The translations under genes and the position numbers were made by a program. This document shows, in pieces, positions 39,892 through 52,047 of a stretch of 52,275 bases of DNA. The notes beneath the pieces are model-generated. The model was not told the DNA's origin, ran no database searches, and saw only the letters and a list, made by a program, of their open reading frames with translations. This DNA comes from Gammaproteobacteria bacterium bin55 (GTDB taxonomy: Bacteria > Pseudomonadota > Gammaproteobacteria > Pseudomonadales > Azotimanducaceae): assembly GCA_002238665.1 (NCBI GenBank), contig MPMU01000005.1, positions 1 through 52,275 of the forward strand, read 5' to 3'. Within the stretch, counting starts at the first letter, position 1. The number at the start of each line of letters is the position of its first letter.

Positions 39892-42800
39892 CTAAAACTC
39901 CCACGTCTCAAACCTTCTTAACTTTTCGATCTGTTCCTCTAATTCTCTTTTATGCTGAGATAAGTCGTAGCCTTCTATGCAAATTTCATTTGCTGCGTGG
40001 ACTAAATCAGGCACATGATCTACAAAGTTGTAATTTGGAAATTCCTTTCCATCTCGTTGAAGGACTGATCTTGACTTTTCAAGTATTGCTTCGCTACAAA
40101 ATTCTCGACCTATTGCTTCGGCGCGCTGTCTCAATTTTTCGTTGGTGACCCACTTTGGCGGAAATCTCAGGGAATCAAATGTGGATTTTGTTACATCAAA
40201 TGCATCTCCAACCATTAGCCAGTAAGCGTGAAATACTCCCGAATTAAGGAGACAAATATACGGCCAGTAATTTTCGTCATTTGGCACTTTTAGTGATTTT
40301 CGACGATCACTAGCTAGCAATTCATCTGGTATGCACGTCAGGAAATAACCTGCGGTGGGTGGGTATGTAATAATTTCAGATGGACCCGATTTTTGTTGCA
40401 ATGATCCGGTCTCTGAGTACATATTTGTAAGAAGCTTCACAAGTAAGTTGCTTCCCGCCATCGTCCACCGTTCGATGTCAGGTTGAATTGCACTCGGTCG
40501 CTGACCGAGGATTTCCTTCCGTATATCTGCTCGTAGCCCAATGTAGCATGACGAGTAAAGAGTTGGTCCCCTTTCAGCTTCGACGCTAGTTTTATTAATA
40601 AGAGAAATCACTGTAACACGTTGCACATTTTCAGAACCCTTGGATCCACCTTTGATAAATGGGTGCGGCGGGAAAACCGCCACAGGACGATTGTTGTACG
40701 TGCGAAGATGAACAGATTTTGCATGTCTAAGGCAGATCTCCCGTATTTGGCGCTTTGCCTTTGCGAAACAAATCGAGTGTGGTACAACCATCGTAAAAAC
40801 ACCACCCCCATCTTTAATCAGGTTTGTACATAGCTCAACGAATAAGGTGTAGAGATCACCACATGAGTGCGATTGATATCCATTTTCTTTCGCACTTATT
40901 TTTGCGTCAGTGTTTTTAGAAGTGTTTTCATAGGGTGGATTACCTACCACAATATCCCAGTGGTTTCTACCAAATAGTAGTCTTAATCCAACTTTCGTGA
41001 CTACCCGTTCGCTTCCTAAAAACTCACTGTCCAACCATTCAGTTACTGACGGATGTGGAAATTTGAGATCCTCTTTAATCTTCTTCCTCGCTTCCGCTTC
41101 AAGAACTCGAATTTCATTTTTTTCCCGGGTACCATGGGCATGCATATACTTATCACGTATCTCGCGCCATGCCTGTAAATGCTCATCTGTTAGATGAATT
41201 CCGAGATCATTGTCATCTTGATCGTTCACGCGAGTTGCCAACGAATTTGCTGACACGATACGAGTTTCAAGATTTATTAACGGATCTAACATGAAATGGT
41301 CATTGCCACTAAGTTGGGCGTTGATCAGGGCGAGGTAGAACCGGAATCGGGTTATTTGAACCGCGATTGGATGTATATCTACGCCGTAGAGTTGGTTCTC
41401 GATGGCATATTTAATTCGCTCTTGATCGTTGTATTCCTCTCGTAAAATCCTGCGCTCAGTTCGCCTCAGGATATTGAGTGTGCTTACAATGAACTGGCCA
41501 CTTCCGGTGCATGGGTCTAGAACGGTAATTGCTCTTAAGTGTTCAATTAAAGCACGACTCTGTCGGGCATCTAAACCATCAGTACTGCCCCCCCATCATA
41601 TCGTATTATATTTAACATGTCATCGAATTCTACTCCTTGTACCTGTTCTACCGAAGAATGCGCTAATGCATCGCACACCATTTCCTCCGTAAGGTCCTTT
41701 GGTGTGTAATAAGCACCATCAGGTTGGCGAGCTAAAGGTCCAATGTCAACTTCGGTGGCGATTGCTAGAAATCTTTCGAAAACACTACCAATCATGCTCG
41801 GATCAAGTGCAATGTCAGAGTGCACCTGAGTGTGTTCTGTGAGTGTCCATTCATACCTCTTTAAAATTGTGAAGAGTCCAGGTCGATTGGTCCCTTCTCC
41901 ACCGAGATAGTCAATATCTCTAAGAGGTGAACGCAGAAGACCGTCCTCTTCACTGAATAAGGATCCATTCAAGAAGGGGGAGTCCGCATAGGCTTGCTCC
42001 AGAACGTCATACTCAATAGGGTGCCGTCGCAAGTTTTCCTCTACAGGAAGTATGCGTGTAAACAGGTGAACTAGCTGATCGTGGACTGAAATCCCACTGT
42101 TCTTTTCGAATACCTCCGATGGGATCACACCTTTTTCTTTCAAAAACCAAGTGAAGAGTATCCGTACTAGGTGGCGTAAATCGTCCAACTCCGTTCCAGT
42201 CCGCTTAAACCACTCCGCTAGGTCATCATAGAATTTGGACCGAATGGGATTAGCATTAAGAGAATTTACAAGATCAGAGATTCCTTGGTTAGCATACCTA
42301 GTAAGCATTTCGAGATGTTCAAGTACTAAGGTACCTGGAAGTTCTGGATCAAATGGTGCAGAGGTGACCAACTTTCCACCGTCCCATGCAAAAATCCTGC
42401 ACACACTACATCTTCCATCTTCTTGGTCAATTTCGACTGCTAGACCAGCTACTTCAATGGACTCATCGTACAGATATGTCTCCTTTAAAGCATCGTGAAT
42501 GTCCTGAACAGCGATGATTCCGTCGTCTGCTCTGCTCTTTATACTCACCAAGTACGAATTAGGTGAAATGCCATCAGAGTTACTTTTAGACACTATTTCA
42601 ATCGAGGAAAGCCAATTTGTGTGAGGCTCCAGTGTAGCTTCAGGTTCTGCCATTTGCATCAACAGGTCATCGTGAGCTACTGAATGTCTGATTTTGTCCA
42701 GGAGATTGAAACCATCCTTATTAGAAAATTTTCTGAGAATTCTTGAAGATCCTCTATGAATAAGAGGATTGAGTGCATGTTTCAAGTCTTCGTAGGTATC

Positions 42801-43220
42801 TGCCTTTTTGGACGTGAGCCATACTACATCCAGTTCTCTACGCTGGCACACTCGCCACTCTTCTCCATTTGAAAGCAGACCAAAAACGCCGTCGTCTGAA
42901 AATCTATATTTCTTAACGTACTCCTCAAGTTGGACCTTTGGAATTCGCGTCGCAGCATCGCTTCTTGAAGGGCGTTTATCAAGATCAGTATCGAGAGGCT
43001 TGCCTTCTACTATTAAGTCGAGAGAGTTATCGTCGCGGAAACACAAAAAGTCCGGTCGTTGACCCTTGTCTTGAGATTCTCTCTGAATATGTGAATACCC
43101 CAGGACATCCTCCAAGACTGAATTAATGATCTCGGTATTAACATCCTGTTCTGAAACCGATTCCCGATTCTTCAGCTTCTTTAAGGTACCTTCGTAGTCA
43201 AATCGCGGGATTTCTTTCAA
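39892..43220 (-). CDS. Type IIG (Eco57I-like) restriction-modification enzyme, split in this assembly by a frameshift at a G7 tract (41588-41594)
   Basis: N-terminal ORF 41571..43220 has PDFLCF...LIVEGK (PD-(D/E)xK); uncalled 41293-41570 reads DPCTGSGQF (motif I); ORF 39892..41292 has DIVVGNPPYENT (motif IV). One extra G in the tract joins all three. Confidence 0.88.
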
Positions 43221-43372
43221 TGCTCAACCTGTAATCTATTGCCTTGGCGGACGAGTATACCTCACAAGTTTGGCTCCTCACAAGGTCGGTCGTGAGGATT
43301 TTGAGATTGAATTAACTAACCAGTTTTTTCAGAAATGCTACTTGATGTTAGTTGGAATCCCTACGTATCTGT

Positions 43373-44263
43373 TTACCCAACTTGAGAAGTGCTAGCTTGT
43401 GTTTCCTCATCCAGAATCCAAGGATTGTCGCCTTCTCCTGCAACGGTAGTTCGTCGCATCACCCTGGGCTGATCGAACGGCCATGGATAACCACGATGTA
43501 ATACACAACGATTGTCCCAAATGACAACGTCTCCGTCGTCCCATTGATGTCTAAATAATCTTGGCGCACGGCACGCTACATCGGTTAGAGAACCTACCAG
43601 ATCCTGACTGGCCTTGAATTCCATGCCCCTGACGTGAGAGATATGCCGACCAAGATACAGACACTTCCTTCCGGTCTCAGGATGGGTTCTCACCACTGGA
43701 TGCTCAACTGGCGGCAAATCCTCTAGCTCAGCAGATTTCAATATCCCAAGACCGCCGATTAGACTCTGAGAATATTCATAGGAATGAATTGCATACAGCC
43801 CTTCTAGAGCATCCTTTTCTCGTTGATCTAATGCTTCCCAAGATGCTGTCATATCGGCCCATTCAGTGTCTCCGCCTTCATTCGGCACTTCCACTGCTCG
43901 TAAAAGAGATGCTTTTGCACCAACCACCTTGAACGATGAGTCCGAGTGCCAATATCGGTTGCCTTTAAGGAACAATCCCAAAACCTCATCAGGTTTCGCA
44001 ATCTGTCCTTCCTTCGTTACATTCGATAGAAGGGAAATCTCAGGTCGAGATGTTCTCTTTGAAAGAGTGCGCTCTAATCGACCAAATCTTCGGCTGAAGC
44101 GTATATGTTCCTCTTGGTCAATGTGGACCTGCTTGAACACTACCACTGATCGTTCAAGGAACAGTGTGTAAATACGTTGGAACTCAGAGTCTGAGATGTT
44201 GGGTACGTCCAGATCTGTGACGACCGCACCTAATGTAGACTCGCTGGGTATGTGGATATTCAT
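43373..44263 (-). CDS. TauD/TfdA family Fe(II)/2-oxoglutarate dioxygenase
   Basis: YWHSDSSF (HxD), GGDTEWADM, VIWDNRCVLHRGYPW (distal His), MRRTTVAGE. Confidence 0.92.
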   Translation of the reverse strand: MNIHIPSESTLGAVVTDLDVPNISDSEFQRIYTLFLERSVVVFKQVHIDQEEHIRFSRRFGRLERTLSKRTSRPEISLLSNVTKEGQIAKPDEVLGLFLKGNRYWHSDSSFKVVGAKASLLRAVEVPNEGGDTEWADMTASWEALDQREKDALEGLYAIHSYEYSQSLIGGLGILKSAELEDLPPVEHPVVRTHPETGRKCLYLGRHISHVRGMEFKASQDLVGSLTDVACRAPRLFRHQWDDGDVVIWDNRCVLHRGYPWPFDQPRVMRRTTVAGEGDNPWILDEETQASTSQVG

Positions 44264-44313
44264 GAAACTTCAATCACTATCTTAAAGGTCCTTTAGGCTC
44301 AAAATTACCTGCG

Positions 44314-45252
44314 CTAATTCATCAGACTCGTATACACCCGATCTACGAAACCCAAAGAGTTTTCCTCTGGACCATATTCCTCGTCGAAGTCACTCGTTAC
44401 CTTGGCCGCAAGGATTTGGTCTTTAGATTGACCTTCCTCAATTAACGCTTGAACACGATCTCTGACGACAGTAAGCATGTTGATATAGGCGGTTAGATCA
44501 TCTACATCCGTAACGGGTCCATGTCCTGGAATGACAATGGATTCATCATTCAACTCGCTCAGAATTGCATTACAGAATTCAATCATGCCATTGATGGTAC
44601 CGCCGCTATCTGCATCTATAAAAGGGTAACCGGTATTGTTGAACACGTCGCCGAAGTGAACCGCATTCTGTTGTCGAAATATCACTGCTGTATCGCCCGC
44701 TGTGTGAGCTGGTCCTGCATGAATGAGATCAATTACTCCTCCATTGAAATGAAATCTCATGCTTCGGTCAAAGGAGATTACAGGCTGTGCTTCGGGCGGG
44801 TAGGCATCTTGAGCTATCTTGTACCGAACGATATTCACGATGCTGTCCACTCGATTCATTTGAACTGAATTTTCGTGAGCGACGATGTGCGTACCAGCGG
44901 GTCCTAATGCCAAGTTTCCGTGCGCGTGGTCAAAATGCCAATGAGTATTTATCGCAAAGTCGATTGAACCACCGCCTACGTCGTTGATTGCCTTTTCGAT
45001 CTTCGGTATCAATTCTGGAAACATATCGTCCACGATTAGTACACCTTGTTCGCCTACAGATGCAGCGATATTTCCTCCTGCACCAAACAGCACATACAAG
45101 CCATCAGCTACCTTTTCCGTAGTGATTTCCACTTCATCAAAGTTCCATCCGAATATTTCATTGATCTGTTCAACCGTTACGACTTCGTGGTTGTCTGCGA
45201 AAACCGTGCACATACCGAGGCAACAGACTATAGAGGCGAGGATCTTTTTCAT
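44314..45252 (-). CDS. Secreted MBL-fold metallo-hydrolase
   Basis: Signal peptide; NTHWHFDHAHGN, HAGPAHTAGD, VIPGHGPV. Confidence 0.9.
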   Translation of the reverse strand: MKKILASIVCCLGMCTVFADNHEVVTVEQINEIFGWNFDEVEITTEKVADGLYVLFGAGGNIAASVGEQGVLIVDDMFPELIPKIEKAINDVGGGSIDFAINTHWHFDHAHGNLALGPAGTHIVAHENSVQMNRVDSIVNIVRYKIAQDAYPPEAQPVISFDRSMRFHFNGGVIDLIHAGPAHTAGDTAVIFRQQNAVHFGDVFNNTGYPFIDADSGGTINGMIEFCNAILSELNDESIVIPGHGPVTDVDDLTAYINMLTVVRDRVQALIEEGQSKDQILAAKVTSDFDEEYGPEENSLGFVDRVYTSLMN

Positions 45253-45477
45253 GGGGTTGACCTTAAACAGTGGCTTCGTTTCGGGTTGAGACTCAGCTGA
45301 TATTTTGCAAATAAATTCAATGAGTCTCTGATTCTGTCGAGAGTTTTAGCAACAATGTAGTTCATGACATGACTGACGACACGAGTGGGATTCCCTCTCA
45401 GTAGACGTGATTTTCACAATCTGACACTGCTTGCTCCGGCGGCTCATATTTCAGTGCATGGCCAACGTCGAATATCA

Positions 45478-45513
45478 ACAAAAAAGAAGGGATTGCTTCT
45501 GCAATCCCTTCTT
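45478..45513 (-). terminator. Rho-independent terminator of groES-groEL
   Basis: Perfect 13-bp stem AAGAAGGGATTGC/GCAATCCCTTCTT with 4-nt loop, followed on the minus strand by a T-run; ~50 nt after the groEL stop. Confidence 0.9.
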
Positions 45514-45565
45514 ACATACTTCTTCACGCCCTCGGTACTTCATGAGGACTAGCTTCGGACAGCTA

Positions 45566-47206
<1,641 letters not shown>

Positions 47207-47220
47207 TTAACTCCTCTTAA

Positions 47221-47511
47221 TTAACCTTCGATCACGCCGAAGATTTCGCTTTCACTCAGTATCAACAGCTCTTCGCCATCGACTTTGACGGTATTTCCGC
47301 CGTATTGACCAAAGATCACTTTATCGCCAACAGCTACTGATACGGCTTGTACTTCGCCGTTATCAAGTGATTTACCAGGACCTACTGCAAGAATTTCTCC
47401 TTGAGAAGGTTTTTCAGAAGCCGAGTCCGGGAGTACGATACCCCCAGCAGACAAGGTTTCTTCTTCTAATCGACGAACAACAACACGATCGTGTAGTGGT
47501 CGAATATTCAT
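47221..47511 (-). CDS. groES: Co-chaperonin GroES
   Basis: [46 protein letters not shown]. Confidence 0.98.
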   Translation of the reverse strand: MNIRPLHDRVVVRRLEEETLSAGGIVLPDSASEKPSQGEILAVGPGKSLDNGEVQAVSVAVGDKVIFGQYGGNTVKVDGEELLILSESEIFGVIEG

Positions 47512-47545
47512 TAGCTACCCCCTAATTGAATGACTATAAATCGAA

Positions 47546-47572
47546 TTAGCACTCTACCTCTTAGAGTGCTAA
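47546..47572. promoter_or_regulatory. CIRCE operator (HrcA binding site), perfect match
   Basis: TTAGCACTC-N9-GAGTGCTAA read directly. Confidence 0.95.
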
Positions 47573-47579
47573 ATGAATT

Positions 47580-47606
47580 TTAGCACTCGCGGCTTTAGAC
47601 TGCTAA
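47580..47606. promoter_or_regulatory. Second CIRCE-like operator, one mismatch
   Basis: TTAGCACTC-N9-GACTGCTAA, 7 bp from the first CIRCE. Confidence 0.85.
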
Positions 47607-47673
47607 CCTAATTCATACATGGGGTGGATGAATTAGATTTCAAGGTATTTGTTGAAGAAAATTCAAAAAACGA

Positions 47674-47997
47674 ATGCAGAATACCCAAGACTCCCAAGAC
47701 GACCGTAATGATCGCCGCATCGCAGTATTGGTCGCAGTCTCTCACGTCCCACATGGAAAAGTGGCTACGTACGGTCAAATCGCGGAAATGGCAGGACTCC
47801 CTGGCCGCTCGAGATTTGTAGGAAGTGTTCTAGCTCACGCGACTGAGGATGTGCCTTGGCACAGAATCATCCGTTCAGATGGTCGGATTGCTGAACGTAG
47901 TTCAGGCAAGGATCTCCAAATCAATCGGCTACGACAGGAAGGTATCAGAGTCATTGAGGAACGAGTTCGTCTTCAGGATTTTCAGTTTTCTCCTTGA
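47674..47997 (+). CDS. Alkyltransferase-like (ATL) protein, MGMT family without the acceptor Cys
   Basis: VPHGKVATYGQIAEMAGLPGRSRFVGSVLA; VPWHRIIRSDGRI (PWHR in place of PCHR). Confidence 0.9.
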   Translation: MQNTQDSQDDRNDRRIAVLVAVSHVPHGKVATYGQIAEMAGLPGRSRFVGSVLAHATEDVPWHRIIRSDGRIAERSSGKDLQINRLRQEGIRVIEERVRLQDFQFSP

Positions 47998-48253
47998 AAA
48001 ATCATGCTAGCTGTAATTTGCTTTAGTCCAAATGTCATGATCTTCATTTGCCTACTCCGTTTGGTCTGTTTGACAGCGCAAAACTTTAGGTGGCAATTTG
48101 ATTTAAGCGCTAACAATCAATACATCAAATGAAGTGATTTTCTAACCTGCACCGGCACGAGCTCGAGACACCAAGCTACAATTGCGAGTACTCCCTAGCG
48201 TAGACACTACCCGCGCTAGCTCAAGCTGACGACAGGAAAGTCGAGAACCAGCC

Positions 48254-49642
48254 ATGCTTAATGATTTGAAGCTGTACGTTGACGTCCGCATATTCCGCAT
48301 ACTCCTCATCGGGTTTATCAGTGGATTCCCGTGGGTACTCACAGGAGCTATTCTTTCTCTGTGGTTAAGAGATTTTGATGTCTCCCGAACCACTGTAGGT
48401 TTCGCTGGACTAATTACTGCAGTCTACGCAATCAATTTCCTGTGGGCACCGCTCATAGACCGTATCCAGATTCCTTATCTGAGTCGACGTCTAGGCCACC
48501 GGCGAGCGTGGATCGTCACACTTCAAGCGATCATCCTACTATCTCTCGTTGTGTGGTCTACGTTTTCTCCAACGGAGGACTTGACAGCAATCATCTTGGT
48601 GGGATTAATCATTTCCATCGCGTCGGCGTCACAAGACATCACCATCGATGCCCTTCGAATTGAACAGATTCCAAAAGACCACTCAAAGTTGATGGCTGCA
48701 GGGGCGGCAGCTGCCGTAGTTGGATGGTGGACCGGTTACAAACTTGGTGGTGTCATAGCGCTTACTACAGCGGATTTTTTACAAGCTAGTGGGGTCGAAA
48801 ACTATTGGCAGCAGACGATCCTAGTCATGGGTATCGTGATAGTCGCTTGCAATATTCTGCTCATGTATGTTAGAGAGGTTTCGATTGATGCTCGGGTTAA
48901 AGAGTTTGCCAATACCCAAAGAGGTTATGCGTACAAACTTGCCGGCCTAGGTCAACCTGTGGGTTGGCATCACGAAACCCTAGCTTGGTTTTCGACAACA
49001 GTCATTGAACCACTGTGGAGTTTCTTTAAACGCAATGGGCCGGTGATAGCACTTTCACTCCTTGCTTTTGTCTTTCTATTCAAGATTGGCGAAGCATTCC
49101 TCGGACGGATGTCAATCATCTTTTATCAGGAAGTCGGATTTTCGAAGAGCGACATCGCTATCTATTCAAAAGGTCTTGGATGGGTAGTTACAGTTACATT
49201 CACGATACTCGGTAGCTACTTCGCTGTTAAGGTAGGTGTTGTTCGCGCGTTGGTCGTCGCTGGCCTGGCGATGGCTGCTACTAACTTGCTCTTTTCATTA
49301 CTCTATTGGGTGGGTAAGAACGAAGCCCTGTTCGCTGTGGCAGTCCTCGTCGATGATCTCACCGGTGCTATCGCTTCGGTGATATTCGTGGCGTTTATCT
49401 CTTTGCTTGTTGATCGGAACTACACCGCTACTCAGTATGCATTACTTGCGTCTATAGGCACTGCGGGGCGCACCATATTTGCTTCTGGGTCAGGTTGGGC
49501 AGTAGATGCTTTAGGAGGAGATTGGGGAACGTTTTTCGTAATTACCGCCATCATGGTTTCCCCGTCTCTAGCATGCCTCTGGATCCTCCGCCATAAACTG
49601 AGAGAGCTCCTGGCTGGAACCAAGGCGGAAATCAGAGGTTAA
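48254..49642 (+). CDS. ampG: AmpG-like MFS muropeptide transporter
   Basis: FISGFPWVLTGAILSLWLRDFDVSRTTVGFAGLITAVYAINFLWAPLIDR; SQDITIDALRIEQIP. Confidence 0.88.
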   Translation: MLNDLKLYVDVRIFRILLIGFISGFPWVLTGAILSLWLRDFDVSRTTVGFAGLITAVYAINFLWAPLIDRIQIPYLSRRLGHRRAWIVTLQAIILLSLVVWSTFSPTEDLTAIILVGLIISIASASQDITIDALRIEQIPKDHSKLMAAGAAAAVVGWWTGYKLGGVIALTTADFLQASGVENYWQQTILVMGIVIVACNILLMYVREVSIDARVKEFANTQRGYAYKLAGLGQPVGWHHETLAWFSTTVIEPLWSFFKRNGPVIALSLLAFVFLFKIGEAFLGRMSIIFYQEVGFSKSDIAIYSKGLGWVVTVTFTILGSYFAVKVGVVRALVVAGLAMAATNLLFSLLYWVGKNEALFAVAVLVDDLTGAIASVIFVAFISLLVDRNYTATQYALLASIGTAGRTIFASGSGWAVDALGGDWGTFFVITAIMVSPSLACLWILRHKLRELLAGTKAEIRG

Positions 49643-49645
49643 GAG

Positions 49646-50128
49646 TCAGTCTCGGTAGTTATTAAACTGCACTGGAAGCTTAATTTCCAACTCCCTGACT
49701 TGTTGCATGATTTGCTGCAGGTCATCCCGCTTCCCAGCCGATACTCTTACCTTGTCGCCTTGAATCTGCACCTGAATTTTCAGCATTGATTTTCTAACCA
49801 TGTTGGCGATCACTTTACTCGTGTCACGGTCAATGCCACTATGAAGACTTAGTTTCAATCGCTGTTGCTTGCCAGACCTTTCGATACCTTCTTCTACCAG
49901 TGCATTCTGTTCGATTTTTCTACCAGCACACTTCTTATAGAGAATGTCCTTGAGTTGCGTGAGTTGAAAATCCTCTTCAGCCCATACCACAATGTGTCCA
50001 TCTCGGAACTCAAACCCTGAATCGACGTTACGGAAGTCAAACCGAGTGCGAAGTTCTCGGTTGGCCTGGTCGACCGCGTTGCGAACTTCCTGTAGATCAA
50101 CTTCCGAGACTATGTCAAATGAAGGCAT
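49646..50128 (-). CDS. yajQ: YajQ family nucleotide-binding protein
   Basis: PSFDIVSEVDLQEVRNAVDQANRELRTRFDFRN; VRVSAGKRDDLQQIMQQVRE. Confidence 0.95.
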   Translation of the reverse strand: MPSFDIVSEVDLQEVRNAVDQANRELRTRFDFRNVDSGFEFRDGHIVVWAEEDFQLTQLKDILYKKCAGRKIEQNALVEEGIERSGKQQRLKLSLHSGIDRDTSKVIANMVRKSMLKIQVQIQGDKVRVSAGKRDDLQQIMQQVRELEIKLPVQFNNYRD

Positions 50129-50586
50129 GGGCCTTTCCTCTTTCAGAATTCAAGATTGAGAGTTGTTTGGGCTATATGGCGATAGGATTAACACCTATTG
50201 CTAATGTTAATCCGTGCGATTTTTCCTATCGAGCCCGTTTATCAAAGCGGAGTCACTTGAATTTAATCGAGTTTCTTGAGCAACAGAAATTACTTTTTAA
50301 CGGGGCTTTGTAAGAACTAGTCGACTGCAAAAAGGTAGCAACCGTATCTCATCTTACGACCAGCGTAAATCCCAGACTGAGAAACTGACTGACGGTCCAG
50401 ACTCCTCTCAATTTCATTGTAATAATCAACGTTCGGCATTCTAAGGTCTGATAAGACATACAAGCAGTTCTCCAAGCGCGGCGGTTGTCCGCGATTCCGC
50501 GGCCGAAGCGTTATAGATCGTTTGAAGCTCACAACATTAAACCCTCGTTCAATGATCGTTACGGCTCAGTTAAAAATAAAGGAATA

Positions 50587-50810
50587 GGTAGTCTTAGGTG
50601 GCGCTTGGATGAACGTTGGCACCAGAATTTCGACTATCGCGTGCCAGACGATGTCTATCGCGAGGGACAGGTCCAAAGACGAGATGCAACGTAAACTACA
50701 CAGTACAGATTTTTACACCACTCTCTCCATCGAGAGGTTGGTGCAGTGGATACGCGCACAATCTATAAGAGCATCAATTTCTTGTCTAAAAAGGTGAACC
50801 ACTTGTCCTA
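50587..50810 (+). mobile_element. Remnant of an IS3-type transposase C-terminus and flanking IS end
   Basis: LDERWHQNFDYRVPDDVYREG resembles the rve C-terminus (NERRPHQ-LGYRTPDEVYR); followed by CTTGTCTAAAAAGG/CTTGTCCTAAAGG. Confidence 0.5.
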
Positions 50811-50922
50811 AAGGAACACAAATGGAACTACAAACCCATTGGATTTCCTGGACGGAGCTTGTCCTAACCTGCTACTCACGATTAGACGTAATCTCATCTC
50901 AACCTAATTTGGTACTTACTAC

Positions 50923-51813
50923 ATGCTCCTGAACAAATATGTAGAAAAGAGTGGTTTGCCACGAATCGTTCATCCCAAATCTCCACCGTTGAAAATGCAA
51001 GGCATAAAAACAAAAATCGTTCCCCTGATTGCTCAATCAATATCGTGGGAAGAAAACGGTAGATGGATAGAACCTTTTCTTGGAACAGGAGTCGTAGCCT
51101 TAAACATCGAGCCACAGAATGCGGTACTAGCAGATACGAACGAGCATGTCATCAATCTGTATCAAGGCATACTTAACGAGGAAATCAAGGGCTGTACAGT
51201 ACGCAATCATCTCGAACATGAGGGTAGCCTACTCCTCGAAAAGGGAGAGTGCCATTATTACGCTATTCGGGAGCGATTCAACGAGTTTGGTGATCCTCTG
51301 GACTTCATCTTTCTGAACCGGTCCTGTTTCAATGGAATGGTGAGATTCAATCGTAAGGGCAAGTTCAACGTTCCTTTTTGCAGAAAGCCAGAACGATTTC
51401 GTCCCGCACTCGTAACAAAAATCGTTAATCAAGTCGAATGGGTTACCACTGTGATGAAAGGAAAGAATTGGAAACTCATAGTGCAGGATTGGAGGAAGAC
51501 TATCTCGGAAGCTAAAGAAGGAGACCTGATTTATTGCGACCCACCTTACGTGGGGAGGCACACTGATTATTACAATGGATTCACTGAGGAAGATGCCAAC
51601 GAACTGGCAAATGCGCTACACAGTACTTCAGCAAAGTTCGTGATGTCCATGTGGCTTGAAAATAAGTACCGTAAAAACGAGTATGTAGAGCGTTGGTTTA
51701 CAGATTTTCCTCAACGCACAATTTCTCACTTCTATCATGTTGGAGCAACTGAGAAGCTACGCAATCAAATGACCGAGGTTTTGATACTCTCCCGTGATGC
51801 AGCCGCGGGATAA
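50923..51813 (+). CDS. D12 class (Dam/DpnM-like) N6-adenine DNA methyltransferase
   Basis: KSPPLKMQGIKTKIVPLI, WIEPFLGTGVVALNI (motif I), LIYCDPPYVGR (motif IV). Confidence 0.92.
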   Translation: MLLNKYVEKSGLPRIVHPKSPPLKMQGIKTKIVPLIAQSISWEENGRWIEPFLGTGVVALNIEPQNAVLADTNEHVINLYQGILNEEIKGCTVRNHLEHEGSLLLEKGECHYYAIRERFNEFGDPLDFIFLNRSCFNGMVRFNRKGKFNVPFCRKPERFRPALVTKIVNQVEWVTTVMKGKNWKLIVQDWRKTISEAKEGDLIYCDPPYVGRHTDYYNGFTEEDANELANALHSTSAKFVMSMWLENKYRKNEYVERWFTDFPQRTISHFYHVGATEKLRNQMTEVLILSRDAAAG

Positions 51814-52047
51814 AGTGTCATGTCGGTTCGCTTACTGGTTGAGCCGACGAAATTCTGATATGTTTGAATACAAATCTGATCGTTCGTCTGCGGTACGTCC
51901 ATAACCCTGCCAGTACTCCAGAATGCGCCCATAACATGTACAATTTTCCACTAAATAGTGTGCAGTTGCAGTGCAGATGCACTATTCCGGTTGAATTTCT
52001 GTGGCACCAAGATATATAAGTCCCGATTCATTCCATGGAGACTCGAA

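Noticed and set aside
47624-47821. 65-aa ORF overlapping the ATL gene
   Set aside because: Out of frame with the ATL protein, which has clear family motifs.
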